From positions 1 to 64,000 of the forward strand of contig CAWFHL010000004.1 in assembly GCA_963815645.1 (NCBI GenBank): DNA of 64,000 nucleotides. The letters are read 5' to 3'. Shown here piece after piece: positions 8,947-16,843 of the stretch. Numbering within the stretch: position 1 is the stretch's first letter; every line of letters starts with the position of its first letter. A program made the position numbers and the translations under genes. The DNA is from JBBRHQ01 sp963815645. GTDB lineage: Bacteria; Actinomycetota; Thermoleophilia; Solirubrobacterales; 70-9. The notes beneath the pieces were generated by a model, which was not told where the DNA came from, made no database searches, and saw only the letters and a program-made list of their open reading frames with translations.

Positions 8947-9357
8947 TCAGGAGATCTCCGCGGCGCCGTCCCATCCCGGTGGCGGAAAGCCGGTCTGGGT
9001 CACCCGGAGGATGCGGCGATCGCGGAACTCGATCACCTGAGCCAGCTGCGGCATCTCGAGGGCAATGCGGGTATCTCGGGCCGTTCCCTCCACCCGGGCG
9101 CGGACGAGGGCAGCACCGTCGTCGCGCAGTCTCAGCTCCTCGATCACCGGATCCCAGTCGGGGAAGACCTCGTTGATGTCGCTCATCAGGGCCTGCACTC
9201 CGATGTGGCCGTGGTAGGCGGTCTCGCCGAGAGCCGCGCTGGCCGCTCCGACCAGCCACTCGCACTCGGGGTCATAGAGCGCCGCCGCCGCATCGGCGTC
9301 CCGCTTGCGGAAGGCGGCATAGGACCGCTGGCATAGGTCGACGCGCCAATTGCCCAT
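8947..9357 (-). CDS. SnoaL/NTF2-like protein
   Basis: This 136-residue single-domain protein opens MGNWRVDLCQRSYAAFRKRDADAAAALYDPECEWL, the usual first two helices and strand of the NTF2-like fold. An HIGVQALMSDINEVFPDW loop, a beta-sheet with RDTRIALEMPQLAQVIEF, and a GFPPPGWDG tail follow. The length is normal and the frame intact. I chose ATG 9357 as the start because the homologous N-terminus begins there; a longer upstream reading belongs to a shadow frame. Members bind small hydrophobic ligands or catalyse cyclisation/isomerisation, and this one's substrate is unknown. It is the intact relative of the three broken copies at 1.8-3.15 kb. Confidence 0.7.
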   Translation of the reverse strand: MGNWRVDLCQRSYAAFRKRDADAAAALYDPECEWLVGAASAALGETAYHGHIGVQALMSDINEVFPDWDPVIEELRLRDDGAALVRARVEGTARDTRIALEMPQLAQVIEFRDRRILRVTQTGFPPPGWDGAAEIS

Positions 9358-9368
9358 ATGCCGCCAGC

Positions 9369-10157
9369 CTAGTACCGGCCTCCCGCCCAGCCGATCTGGA
9401 TCCGGGTGGGCTCGGCCAGGAACAGGTAGTAGACGGCGAGGCCCCCGCTGTAGAGGAGGAAGGCGACGTAGACGATCAGGCTTCGCAGCTCGCCGCCGCC
9501 GGCCTCCCCGAAGCGATCGATGAACGGGGCGAGGAGGATGACGTCGTAGGCGAGAAAGCCGGCGAGCTGGCCTGCGGCGTTGCTCCAGCGCGGATGCAAG
9601 AAGCCGTGGAGGAAGTAGACCGCAGCGCCGAGGTAGACGAAGCCGAACATCACCGAGGCCTCCGAGGTCAGCGGCCAGGGAAAGATGCCGGCATGGAAGA
9701 TCAGCGCCGTTCCGGCACCGACGAGGATCACCGCAAAGGCGGCGAAGGAAAAGCGGACCACGGCGGGCATCGGACGCGGGTCGACCCAGTCGATCTTGCG
9801 CGACCAGGCAAAGGCCGCGAGCGAGCCAAGGGAGGCGAGGCCGAAGACGATCAGGTACGGCGTCAGCTTCGGCTGCCCGGGGTCGCCGAGCAGGGTGGCG
9901 ACATAGATGAACATCCCCGCGTACATCACCGCCAGGTCGATTGCTCCGGCACGCATCCCCGCGAGCTCGCCGCTGAGGGCGATCCAGAGCAGCGGGATGG
10001 CGATCGCCGCGAGGATCGACCCGATGAAGACGTAGGTGAGGGTTGCGGCCGGCCACGGCCAGAGGGTCGTCGCCCAGGTGAGCTCGGCGAAGAATCCGCC
10101 GGCGAGGACCAGCGAGACGATGCTGACTATGACGAAGACTGCTCTGGCTGGGGTCAA
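9369..10157 (-). CDS. Polytopic membrane protein of unknown function
   Basis: The 262-residue protein is mostly hydrophobic, with about seven to eight predicted transmembrane helices (for example VFVIVSIVSLVLAGGFFAEL, YVFIGSILAAIAIPLLWIAL, FSFAAFAVILVGAGTALIF and a C-terminal YVAFLLYSGGLAVYYLFLA). No transporter or enzyme motif was recognised. The apparent start is TTG at 10157, immediately before the first helix, with no clear Shine-Dalgarno. It lies 11 bases upstream of the SnoaL-like gene on the same strand, so the two may be co-transcribed. A perfect palindrome lies 27 bases before the start. Confidence 0.6.
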   Translation of the reverse strand: MTPARAVFVIVSIVSLVLAGGFFAELTWATTLWPWPAATLTYVFIGSILAAIAIPLLWIALSGELAGMRAGAIDLAVMYAGMFIYVATLLGDPGQPKLTPYLIVFGLASLGSLAAFAWSRKIDWVDPRPMPAVVRFSFAAFAVILVGAGTALIFHAGIFPWPLTSEASVMFGFVYLGAAVYFLHGFLHPRWSNAAGQLAGFLAYDVILLAPFIDRFGEAGGGELRSLIVYVAFLLYSGGLAVYYLFLAEPTRIQIGWAGGRY

Positions 10158-10183
10158 GGCCGGGAGCGCTCGATCAAGCGGTC

Positions 10184-10197
10184 GTAACCCGGGTTAC
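10184..10197. promoter_or_regulatory. 14-bp perfect palindrome in a 329-bp divergent intergenic region
   Basis: GTAACCC/GGGTTAC is a perfect dyad centred at 10190/10191, 27 bases upstream of the minus-strand membrane-protein gene. A half-site-like GGTAAC occurs at about 10212-10219. The gap 10158-10486 contains no supported gene. A dimeric repressor or activator site is plausible, but the GC-rich core makes chance possible. Confidence 0.4.
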
Positions 10198-10486
10198 CCG
10201 GGATCACCCCAACGGTAACTGCAGCCGGCGCTCGGCGCTCTGCTCTAGGAACTCGAAAGCGACTCGCGGGTCCGCGTTGCCACAGCAAAGATCCGATGCC
10301 TCTTCCGGGTACCCCCATGCGAGGGAGAGATCGGATCCCCGTCGCCGCCCCCTTATCGCGGCAAGCGGGTTACCGACGAAATCCGATTAGGCGGACCCGT
10401 CGAAATTAGTGATCGTTGCGAGCGAGACCGCGGTAAGTTCCGGGCCGCGGTCGCCGAATCCCCGAGCGGGAGGCATCCTCAGTCAG

Positions 10487-11107
10487 ATGGTCGACCTGAA
10501 GCCATTCACCCTCCCTCTGATCGTCGCGGCGATCGCCGTCCCTCTGATCGCGGGCTTCCTCACCGCCGGGCCGGCGCTCGGCGTGGCCCTCGGCTTCCTC
10601 GCCGTGACGACCCTGGTCTGGATCGCGGTGCGCGAGGCGCCGCGGGGGCCGATCGAGACGGCCAGCGCCGATGACGAGCGTCGCCACCTGCTGATCGTGC
10701 TCAGCCGGGCGCTGGGCGACCCGGAGGCGATCGAGAGAATCGCGGACGCCTACCGCACCGAGCAGGCGGCGGGCGGCGCCGTGGTTCTCCTCCTGGCGCC
10801 GGCAAAGGGCCGGCTGCTGGACCGCTGGGCGACCGACCTCGGTCCGGCGCGAAGCGAGGCGCAGCGCAAGCTGGTGCTCAGTGTTGCCTCACTGGGCAAG
10901 GCCGATGTCGCCGCAGAGGCGGCGGTCGGCGACGAGGACCTGGTTCAGGCGGTCGAGGACCGCCTCCGCGAGTACCCCGCCGACGAGGTGATCCTGGTCA
11001 CCGGCACCCCCGCGGAGGACCCCGACGGTGAGCGCGCCGCGACGGAGCTGGGGGAGCGCCTCCGGCAGCCCTTCGAGCGGGTGATCGAGGCCGACCCGGC
11101 GAGCTGA
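10487..11107 (+). CDS. Membrane-anchored protein with a UspA-like C-terminal domain
   Basis: The 206-residue protein starts at ATG 10487; a GGGAGG element lies about 14 bases upstream. The N-terminus holds two closely spaced transmembrane helices (FTLPLIVAAIAVPLIAGFLT and ALGVALGFLAVTTLVWIAV). The cytosolic part (~65-206) alternates strand and helix like a universal-stress/Rossmann-type domain: HLLIVLSRALGD, GGAVVLLLAPAKG, DLVQAVEDRLREYPADEVILVTG. The ATP-binding GxxGxxxxG(S/T) signature of classical Usp proteins is not evident. Function is unknown; a membrane-tethered ligand or stress sensor is a guess. The gene ends flush against the convergent ABC permease, with no spacer between the stop codons. 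Confidence 0.55.
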   Translation: MVDLKPFTLPLIVAAIAVPLIAGFLTAGPALGVALGFLAVTTLVWIAVREAPRGPIETASADDERRHLLIVLSRALGDPEAIERIADAYRTEQAAGGAVVLLLAPAKGRLLDRWATDLGPARSEAQRKLVLSVASLGKADVAAEAAVGDEDLVQAVEDRLREYPADEVILVTGTPAEDPDGERAATELGERLRQPFERVIEADPAS

Positions 11108-11899
11108 TCAGTCGACCAGGCGCAGGGTCATGCGGTGCACGGCGAGGCGCCACATCCCGAAGGAGAAGCCGAGCAGCGCCAGTACCCGCAACAGGTCCAC
11201 GGGCTCGAATCCGAAGGCGGCGCCTCGCACCAGCTCGACCAGCTGGTAGAGGGGATTGAACTGCGCAGCGACCTGGAATCCCTGCGGAAGCTGGTCGATC
11301 GGGAAGAAGGTCCCGGCGACCAGGAACAGCGGCGTGATCACCACCGTGGTCACGTAATTGAACTGGTCGATCTTCGCGACGGTGGCGGCAACGGCGATGC
11401 CGAAAGCGGCGAAACCGAGCGCCGTGATGAACCCGAAGAACGGCACCAGCAGCATCCCGAGGGTCGGATCGAGGCCGAAGGCGAAGGAGACGATCAAGGG
11501 GAAGCAGCCGTAGAAGCCGGCGCGAAGCGAGATCCAGAGAATCTCCGCGGTGACCAACTCCTCGACGTCGACCGGCGCGGCGAGGATCGCGTCGTAGGTC
11601 CTCTGGAAGCGGTGCTTGACGAAGGTCCCGAACATCGCCGGGAAGGCGGCCGAGAAGATCACCGCCGTCGCCACCATTCCGGTTCCGACGTACTCGACGT
11701 AGGAGAGACCGCCGACGCCGTTGACGATCGTCGCGCCGAGGCCGAGGCCGAAGGCGAGCAGGTAGATGGTCGGCTCCAGCAGGGCGGAAAAGGTTGTCGC
11801 CTTCCAGAAGGTTCGGAAGTTCGCGACCTCGCGGCTCATCACACCGGTGATCGCGGCGGGCTCGAGCCGCCGCATGCGGGGACGCGTCGGGCGGCTCAT
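11108..11899 (-). CDS. ABC-2 type transporter permease
   Basis: The 263-residue membrane protein has six predicted helices in the ABC-2 (NodJ/DrrB-like) arrangement. The conserved cytosolic segment FVKHRFQRTYDAILAAPVDVEEL is the coupling-helix region typical of the family, and VVITPLFLVAGTFFPIDQLP is the usual penultimate loop/helix. It forms the membrane pore for the ATPase encoded just upstream, with which it shares a 4-base overlap. The pair would export a drug, lipid or polysaccharide; the sequence does not identify the cargo. The length and frame are intact, with start ATG 11899. Confidence 0.85.
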   Translation of the reverse strand: MSRPTRPRMRRLEPAAITGVMSREVANFRTFWKATTFSALLEPTIYLLAFGLGLGATIVNGVGGLSYVEYVGTGMVATAVIFSAAFPAMFGTFVKHRFQRTYDAILAAPVDVEELVTAEILWISLRAGFYGCFPLIVSFAFGLDPTLGMLLVPFFGFITALGFAAFGIAVAATVAKIDQFNYVTTVVITPLFLVAGTFFPIDQLPQGFQVAAQFNPLYQLVELVRGAAFGFEPVDLLRVLALLGFSFGMWRLAVHRMTLRLVD

Positions 11900-12807
11900 T
11901 CAGCCTCCTCGCCGGTGAGCAGGACGAAGACGTCCTCCAGAGATGCGGCCCGCTTCACCGCGTCATCGGGCACCGAACCGTTGCTCGAGCGCTCCGCCCC
12001 GACGATCGCGATCGCCGGGCCTGCCCGCCTCACCGAGAGCCCATCCGCCTCGGCCTGCTCCCTGACCTCCGCGAGCCGCTTCGGCGGCCCGTACACCTCG
12101 GCCGTCTCGCGCCCCGCGTACTCGACGATCAGCTCCGCCGGACGGCCGCGGGCGATGACCCTTCCCTGCGCCATCACCGCGACCTCGTCGGCGAGGCGCT
12201 CGGCCTCCTCGATGTAGTGGGTGGACATCAGGATCGTCGCCCCGCTGTTGCGCAGGCCGTCGATCAGCGACCACAGCTCGGTGCGGATCTGCGGGTCGAG
12301 GCCAACCGTCGGCTCGTCGAGTAGGACTAGGCGAGGCTCGTGGACGAGCCCCCTGGCAAGCAGCAGCCGGCGACGCATTCCTCCGGAGAGCTCGTCGACC
12401 GCGTCCCTGCGGCGGTCGCGCAAGCGGGCGAGGCCGAGCGCCCGATTTACGGCCGCGCCTACGTCACTCACTCGGTAGAGGCGGGCGAAGACCGCGAGGT
12501 TGTCCTCCACGGTGACGTCGACGTCGAGGTTGTCGAGCTGGGGAACGACGCCCATCTCGGCACGGGCAGCCTTGGCGTCGAGCGGAAGCTCGTGCCCAAG
12601 CACTCGCAGCTCACCCGAATCGGCTATCGCTTGGCCGGTCAGGAGTCGCATCGTGGTCGACTTTCCGGCGCCGTTGGGGCCGAGCAGGCCGAGGCAGATG
12701 CCGGCCGGGACCTCGAGGTCGAGGCCGTCCACAGCGGTGATCTTGCCGAACGTCTTGACGACTCCGCGCAGCTCGATTGCGTTTGTCTGGTCCTGATCGT
12801 CGCTCAC
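11896..12807 (-). CDS. ABC transporter ATP-binding protein (NodI/DrrA-like)
   Basis: The 303-residue ATPase contains all nucleotide-binding motifs: Walker A GLLGPNGAGKST (~residues 40-51), Q-loop VVPQLDNLD, signature LSGGMRRRL, Walker B RLVLLDEPTVGLD and H-loop MSTHYIEEAERLAD. The C-terminal ~85 residues form the extra domain seen in drug and antibiotic exporters. The GTG start at 12807 gives the homologous N-terminus (MSDDQDQTNAIELRGVVKTFG). A GGAGG lies only one to two bases from it, which is closer than usual. It is translationally coupled to the ABC-2 permease and would power export by that permease. Confidence 0.88.
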   Translation of the reverse strand: MSDDQDQTNAIELRGVVKTFGKITAVDGLDLEVPAGICLGLLGPNGAGKSTTMRLLTGQAIADSGELRVLGHELPLDAKAARAEMGVVPQLDNLDVDVTVEDNLAVFARLYRVSDVGAAVNRALGLARLRDRRRDAVDELSGGMRRRLLLARGLVHEPRLVLLDEPTVGLDPQIRTELWSLIDGLRNSGATILMSTHYIEEAERLADEVAVMAQGRVIARGRPAELIVEYAGRETAEVYGPPKRLAEVREQAEADGLSVRRAGPAIAIVGAERSSNGSVPDDAVKRAASLEDVFVLLTGEEAE

Positions 12808-12885
12808 CCCTCCAGGGTAGAGAGCCGCGAGCCGGGCGCTTCCGCGGCTCAAGTCCGAACCGTCCCCCGCCGATAGGGAATTTCG

Positions 12886-13776
12886 ATGTCGATCAGGAGC
12901 CACGTACCTATCTCGCGTTTTGCCGCTGCCTGCGCCTGCTTGGCGGCGCTCGCCGGAAGCTCGGTCGCGCTCGCCCGGGGCGGCGCCTCGGGGAAGGTGA
13001 CGATCGATTCCCACAAGATCGGATCGGCGACCGCCAAGTGTCCGCGTGGAAAGGGCGTGATCGCCGCTGGCTTTGACTCTCCCGGCTTCAGCCCCGGCAA
13101 CAACCAGGCCGCGGCGGTGCGGATCGGATCCCAGCGGGTCGGCAATCGCAAGCTGGAGACGACCGGCTTCAACTTCGGCGACGAGACCGGTGTGCTCAAA
13201 TCCCTCGCCTACTGCTCCCGCTCCGGGCGCAGGGTCCGGGTGGCATCTGAGAAGGTCTTTGTCGGACCGCAGTCCGCCGGTGTCGCGGAAGCCACCTGCC
13301 CCGGTCGCAGCAGGGTGGTCGCGGGTGGATTCGCCAGCCTCGGGTTTTCGGCCGCTGCGGCGCCCAGGGTGATCACCCTGACCTCGAAGCGGGTCGGAGC
13401 GGACCAGTGGCGAGTCGAGGCCTTCAACCTGGGCGATGACAACGGCAACAACAGCTCCGATCCGCATCCCGGGACGCTGATCGCATACGCCTACTGCCTC
13501 GACGACGCGCCGAGGGTCATCGTCCGCCACAAGCGGGTCTCGGTCGGCGTCCGCGGTGCGGTCACTACGTTCAAGGTCCGCTGTCCGCGCCGCACCAGGG
13601 CGCTGTCCGGCGGGTTCGACGGCAACATCTACCTCTCGGCCAACGCGACCGCCGCCGGCACGGTCATCTCCAGGCGCGCCGCCCGTGGAAGCGCCTGGCA
13701 GTTCGGGGCGCTGAGCATCTCGGAGCGCTCGGCCAAGGCCACGGGGTACGCGTACTGCGTGCCCCGGAACCACTAG
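12886..13776 (+). CDS. Secreted protein with three ~85-residue Cys-containing repeats
   Basis: The 296-residue intact protein has a signal peptide (residues ~1-31). The mature part consists of three homologous repeats. Each contains an N-terminal Lys/Val strand, a single Cys followed by an (A/G)GGF-type turn (KCPRGKGVIAAGF, TCPGRSRVVAGGF, RCPRRTRALSGGF), a central beta segment (GFNFGDETG, AFNLGDDNG, ALSISERS) and a closing AYC. The two Cys per repeat probably form a disulfide, giving three disulfide-closed beta domains outside the cell. No catalytic motif is visible. It is divergent from the ABC exporter with only 78 bases between them, so the two may share a control region. I do not know a named family. 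Confidence 0.65.
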   Translation: MSIRSHVPISRFAAACACLAALAGSSVALARGGASGKVTIDSHKIGSATAKCPRGKGVIAAGFDSPGFSPGNNQAAAVRIGSQRVGNRKLETTGFNFGDETGVLKSLAYCSRSGRRVRVASEKVFVGPQSAGVAEATCPGRSRVVAGGFASLGFSAAAAPRVITLTSKRVGADQWRVEAFNLGDDNGNNSSDPHPGTLIAYAYCLDDAPRVIVRHKRVSVGVRGAVTTFKVRCPRRTRALSGGFDGNIYLSANATAAGTVISRRAARGSAWQFGALSISERSAKATGYAYCVPRNH

Positions 13777-13812
13777 GCCCGGCTTCCCGCCGCCCTGCAT
13801 CCGGGCAGGGTC

Positions 13813-13837
13813 ACCTGGCGCTATAGGCTCGCCAGGT
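13813..13837 (+). promoter_or_regulatory. Inverted repeat flanking a -10-like element before the DAPG-hydrolase-like gene
   Basis: ACCTGGCG (13813-13820) and CGCCAGGT (13830-13837) are perfect inverted arms separated by nine bases that contain TATAGG (13822-13827). The ATG follows one base after the second arm. This geometry fits a repressor site overlapping the promoter of a near-leaderless transcript. An RNA hairpin blocking initiation is an alternative reading. Confidence 0.45.
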
Positions 13838-13838
13838 C

Positions 13839-14590
13839 ATGGCTGTGAAGCGTGCCCGGGACTATCTGACTCGACCGATGACGCCCCCCGATCCGGCGAC
13901 GCTGCGGGCGGTCGAGGCCGGGCCGATCGCTCCCGGCCAGGCCCTGCCGCGCTCTGATCTCGATCGCCTCCTCGATCCGGACACGTCCGGCGCCCCTACG
14001 GGCTGGTGCGCCATGTCCGACGGTGTGGGCTACGTCGCGGTCGCCACGGAGATGCCCGAGGTTGGCGGTGAGATGGTCGACTGGTGGTTCGACTGGCACC
14101 AGCGCTCACCCGAGCGCTACCGGATCTGGCACCCGATTGCCCACAAGGGGATCAGCCGGTCGCCGCCGGCGGCGCTCGGCGCGAAGGCGCACTGGTACGC
14201 CACCCATAACCGGGTCGAGGAGCTCGGGCTCGGAGAGGCCCGAGCCCGGATCGACTTCTGCCGGCCGAGCGCAATCGGCTTCTCCGATGAGTACCTGGGG
14301 GATTCCCGGGTGGCGACGATCATCTGCGGTTACCCCGGCGATCATGGCCGCCGGACCCGCACACGCCGATGGTGCACGTCTTCGCTACTGCTGATCGGGG
14401 GGTCGTGCTGAAGAGCCGCTTCTGGCTGGGCGCCGCGCTTCGGCCATACCTGCCCGGACCGGCTGCCGGCGCGGGGGAGTGGGCGCTGAACCGCCCGGCC
14501 GTGCGGCGCCGGGCGCTTCCGAGGCAGATCCCGCAGCTGCTGGCGCGCCACGGAAGCCTGAGCGCCTTCGCCTCGCCGCCGGGAGGCGCT
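13839..14590 (+). CDS. DAPG hydrolase (PhlG)-like enzyme, frameshifted
   Basis: From ATG 13839 the protein contains the PhlG-family core: GYVAVATEMPEVGGEMVDWWFDWHQRSPERYRIWHP, then an AHWYATHNRVEELG segment. The family comprises Zn-dependent C-C hydrolases that remove an acetyl group from acylphloroglucinols, and the His/Glu-rich segments fit its metal site. Near 14345 the continuation changes frame. The next recognisable segment, PMVHVFATADRGVVLKSRFWLG and onward to about LPRQIPQLLARH, is in another frame that has no stop of its own before the next gene, so the end is approximate. One single-base loss would explain the break. The substrate could be any acylated phenol or polyketide, and the preceding inverted repeat suggests ligand-controlled expression. 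Confidence 0.6.
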
Positions 14591-14659
14591 AGTGTCCGGG
14601 CTCAGGGAAAAGACGCCGGGAGAGTCGTTGCCGGCAGGCATCGGACGAGAGGAGCTGGG

Positions 14660-15802
14660 ATGAGGTACGCGATTGGTCGTGGCAGGGGGGGCAGGATGCT
14701 GCTCGGATTCGCCGGAGCGCTGATCCTCCTCGCCTGCGTCGTCCTCGCGCCGGCGAGCGCCGGCGCCGCCACCAAGTGGCTCTGCCGTCCCGGACTGCCC
14801 GACAACCCCTGCGCGCCCAGCCTGAAGACGACCGAGATCTCGCCCACCGGGCAGATCGAGGGAGTGAAGCGGGTGAAGCCGGCGAAGCACCCGAAGGTCG
14901 ACTGTTTCTACGTCTACCCGACGGTCAGCGACCAAATGGGGCCCAACGCCACCCGCAGCGTCGATCCCGAAGAGCGTTCGATCGCCCTCTATCAGGCCGC
15001 CCGCTACTCGCGAGTCTGCCGGGTCTTCGCCCCGATGTACCGGCAGGTCACCGTCCCGGCTCTGCTCGGCGGCGCCGGATTCACTCCGCAGACGCTGCAG
15101 ATCGCCTACTCGGACGTGCTCGAGGCGTGGCGCACCTATCTGAAGAAGTTCAACCACGGCCGCGGGGTGGTGCTGATCGGCCATTCGCAGGGGACCTTCC
15201 ACCTCACCAAGCTGATCAGCGAGCAGATCGACCGGAAGAGCCGGCTGCGCAAGAAGCTGATCTCGGCGATCCTGCTCGGCGGCAACGTGGAGGTCGCCAA
15301 GGGCAAGAAGATCGGCGGTGCCTTCAAGCACATCAGGGCCTGCCGCTCGGCCAGACAGACCGGCTGCGTGATCGCCTTCTCGACCTTCGACGCCCCGGTC
15401 CCCGCGGACGCGATCTTCGGCATCTCCGGCGATCCGAACCGGGACGTCCTCTGCACCAACCCGGCCGCTCTCCGCGGAGGCTCTGCGAAGCTCGACTCGA
15501 TATTCCCCTCGGAGCCGTTCGCTCCCGGGACGATCATCGGCGGCGCCACACTCGCGGTGGGTGCTCCGACTCCGGACGTGAACACCCCCTGGTACGAGCT
15601 CAAGGGCGGCTATCGCGGTGGCTGCTCGTCAGCGGGCGGCGCCCACGTCCTGCAGATCTCGGCGCTCGCCGGCGCCCCGACCCTGAACCCGGTGCCCGAC
15701 CCGACCTGGGGCCTGCACCTGGTCGACGCCAACGTCGCTCTCGGGAATCTGGTCCGGGTGGTCGGCAAGCAGCAAGGCGCCTACCTGCGCCGCCACCACT
15801 AG
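14660..15802 (+). CDS. Secreted DUF3089 alpha/beta hydrolase
   Basis: The 380-residue protein starts at ATG 14660, preceded by a good AGGAG site. A signal peptide (~1-35, ending ASAGA) leads into a DUF3089 domain. Visible parts are DCFYVYPTVSDQ, an acidic loop, the nucleophile elbow VVLIGHSQGTFHLTKLI (Ser near residue 175) and later Asp/His positions (ending GLHLVDANVALGN). Four to six Cys in the mature chain are probably disulfide-bonded. The family is related to extracellular lipases and esterases; the substrate is unknown. It lies in the same frame as the preceding broken gene, so the start was set by the RBS and signal peptide. Confidence 0.75.
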   Translation: MRYAIGRGRGGRMLLGFAGALILLACVVLAPASAGAATKWLCRPGLPDNPCAPSLKTTEISPTGQIEGVKRVKPAKHPKVDCFYVYPTVSDQMGPNATRSVDPEERSIALYQAARYSRVCRVFAPMYRQVTVPALLGGAGFTPQTLQIAYSDVLEAWRTYLKKFNHGRGVVLIGHSQGTFHLTKLISEQIDRKSRLRKKLISAILLGGNVEVAKGKKIGGAFKHIRACRSARQTGCVIAFSTFDAPVPADAIFGISGDPNRDVLCTNPAALRGGSAKLDSIFPSEPFAPGTIIGGATLAVGAPTPDVNTPWYELKGGYRGGCSSAGGAHVLQISALAGAPTLNPVPDPTWGLHLVDANVALGNLVRVVGKQQGAYLRRHH

Positions 15803-15820
15803 CCCGGAGGCGAAGCTGGG

Positions 15821-16753
15821 CTACGCCGGCTTCCTGTTGCGGGTCAGCCTGCCGACCACATCGATCGTGCCACCGTCGCTGCGCCAGCGGAAGTCGACGT
15901 GGTCGCCGACGACCCGGATCGAGGCCCTGCCGGAGGCGCAGTGCTCGCGGCCGTCGGTGATCGTCTCCTTGTAGTGGAAGCGCCGCCCCTTCAGCCCGCC
16001 GAAGACCCACTTGCCCGAGCAGGGGAACGAGGGATAGTCGATGAAGCCGCCGAGCCGTCCACGCACCAGTCTCGTCAGCTGCAGCTTGGTGGGGAAGCTG
16101 GAGCGCACCTTGCCGGGCCCGAACTGTCGCAACGTCCCTTCGTAGAGGCCGCGCAGCCGGCTCAGATATGCCTGCTCGACGGTCGGGAAGGTGAACACGG
16201 CCTCGCTCGGTGGTCGCGGCGGGCAGCGCTTCCCGGCCTTGCCGCCGAGGGTCTTGTGGGCGGACCTGACGGCCTCCTCGCGAGCCCGGTCGACGTCCGC
16301 CACGTAGGCGTCTCCAAAGCGCTTGCGCAGCTCCCGGGCGCCGTAGCTGCGCTCCGCCGCGACGCGGCCCTGGAAGTCGGCCAGGTCCTGGGACTGGTCG
16401 GCGTAGTCGCGCTGGGCGCCGATGAACTCCTTCATCTCGGAACGCGCGTCCTCGTCGGGCTTCAGCGCCTCCAGCCGCTGCACGGTCGTGTCCAGCAGCC
16501 TGGCGTCGGCGTCGAGCAGGACCTGGCGCTGCTGCTCGATGTAGTACTCGGCGGCGGAGGCGTCCCGGGGCGCGCCGAAGTCCCAATCGTCGGCGAAGGC
16601 GTCCGCCTTCTTCTCGCTCTGCTGGCAGACCTCGCCCGCCGAGGCCGCCAGCTCGTCGACGGACTGCTCGCCGTCACCGCCGGAGCCGCAGCCCCCTGCG
16701 GACAGCGCGGCGGCCAGAGTCACCACGATCGTCATCTTCCCCCGGTGGAGCAT
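15821..16753 (-). CDS. Lipoprotein of unknown function
   Basis: I place the start at the internal ATG 16753 because it gives a compact lipoprotein signal, MLHRGKMTIVVTLAAALSAGGC with lipobox LSAGGC, and has AGGAGG just upstream. An in-frame ATG at 16804 would add a basic extension. The mature ~290 residues begin with a charged, probably coiled-coil helical segment (QSEKKADAFADDW to ARELRKRFGDAY). They end in a beta-rich domain (GKWVFGGLKGRRFHYKETI; HVDFRWRSDGGTIDVVGRL). It would be anchored to the outer face of the membrane. No known domain was recognised. It is convergent with the DUF3089 gene; a TAGCCC/GGGCTA pair at 15801-15823 may act as a small terminator between them. Confidence 0.6.
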   Translation of the reverse strand: MLHRGKMTIVVTLAAALSAGGCGSGGDGEQSVDELAASAGEVCQQSEKKADAFADDWDFGAPRDASAAEYYIEQQRQVLLDADARLLDTTVQRLEALKPDEDARSEMKEFIGAQRDYADQSQDLADFQGRVAAERSYGARELRKRFGDAYVADVDRAREEAVRSAHKTLGGKAGKRCPPRPPSEAVFTFPTVEQAYLSRLRGLYEGTLRQFGPGKVRSSFPTKLQLTRLVRGRLGGFIDYPSFPCSGKWVFGGLKGRRFHYKETITDGREHCASGRASIRVVGDHVDFRWRSDGGTIDVVGRLTRNRKPA

Positions 16754-16843
16754 CACCCTCCTGAAGGAACGCTTCGAACGCCGCGATACTCGCATTTGCA
16801 GCATGCTTGCCAGGATCGTTTACCCTATTTTGGGGATCGATAG

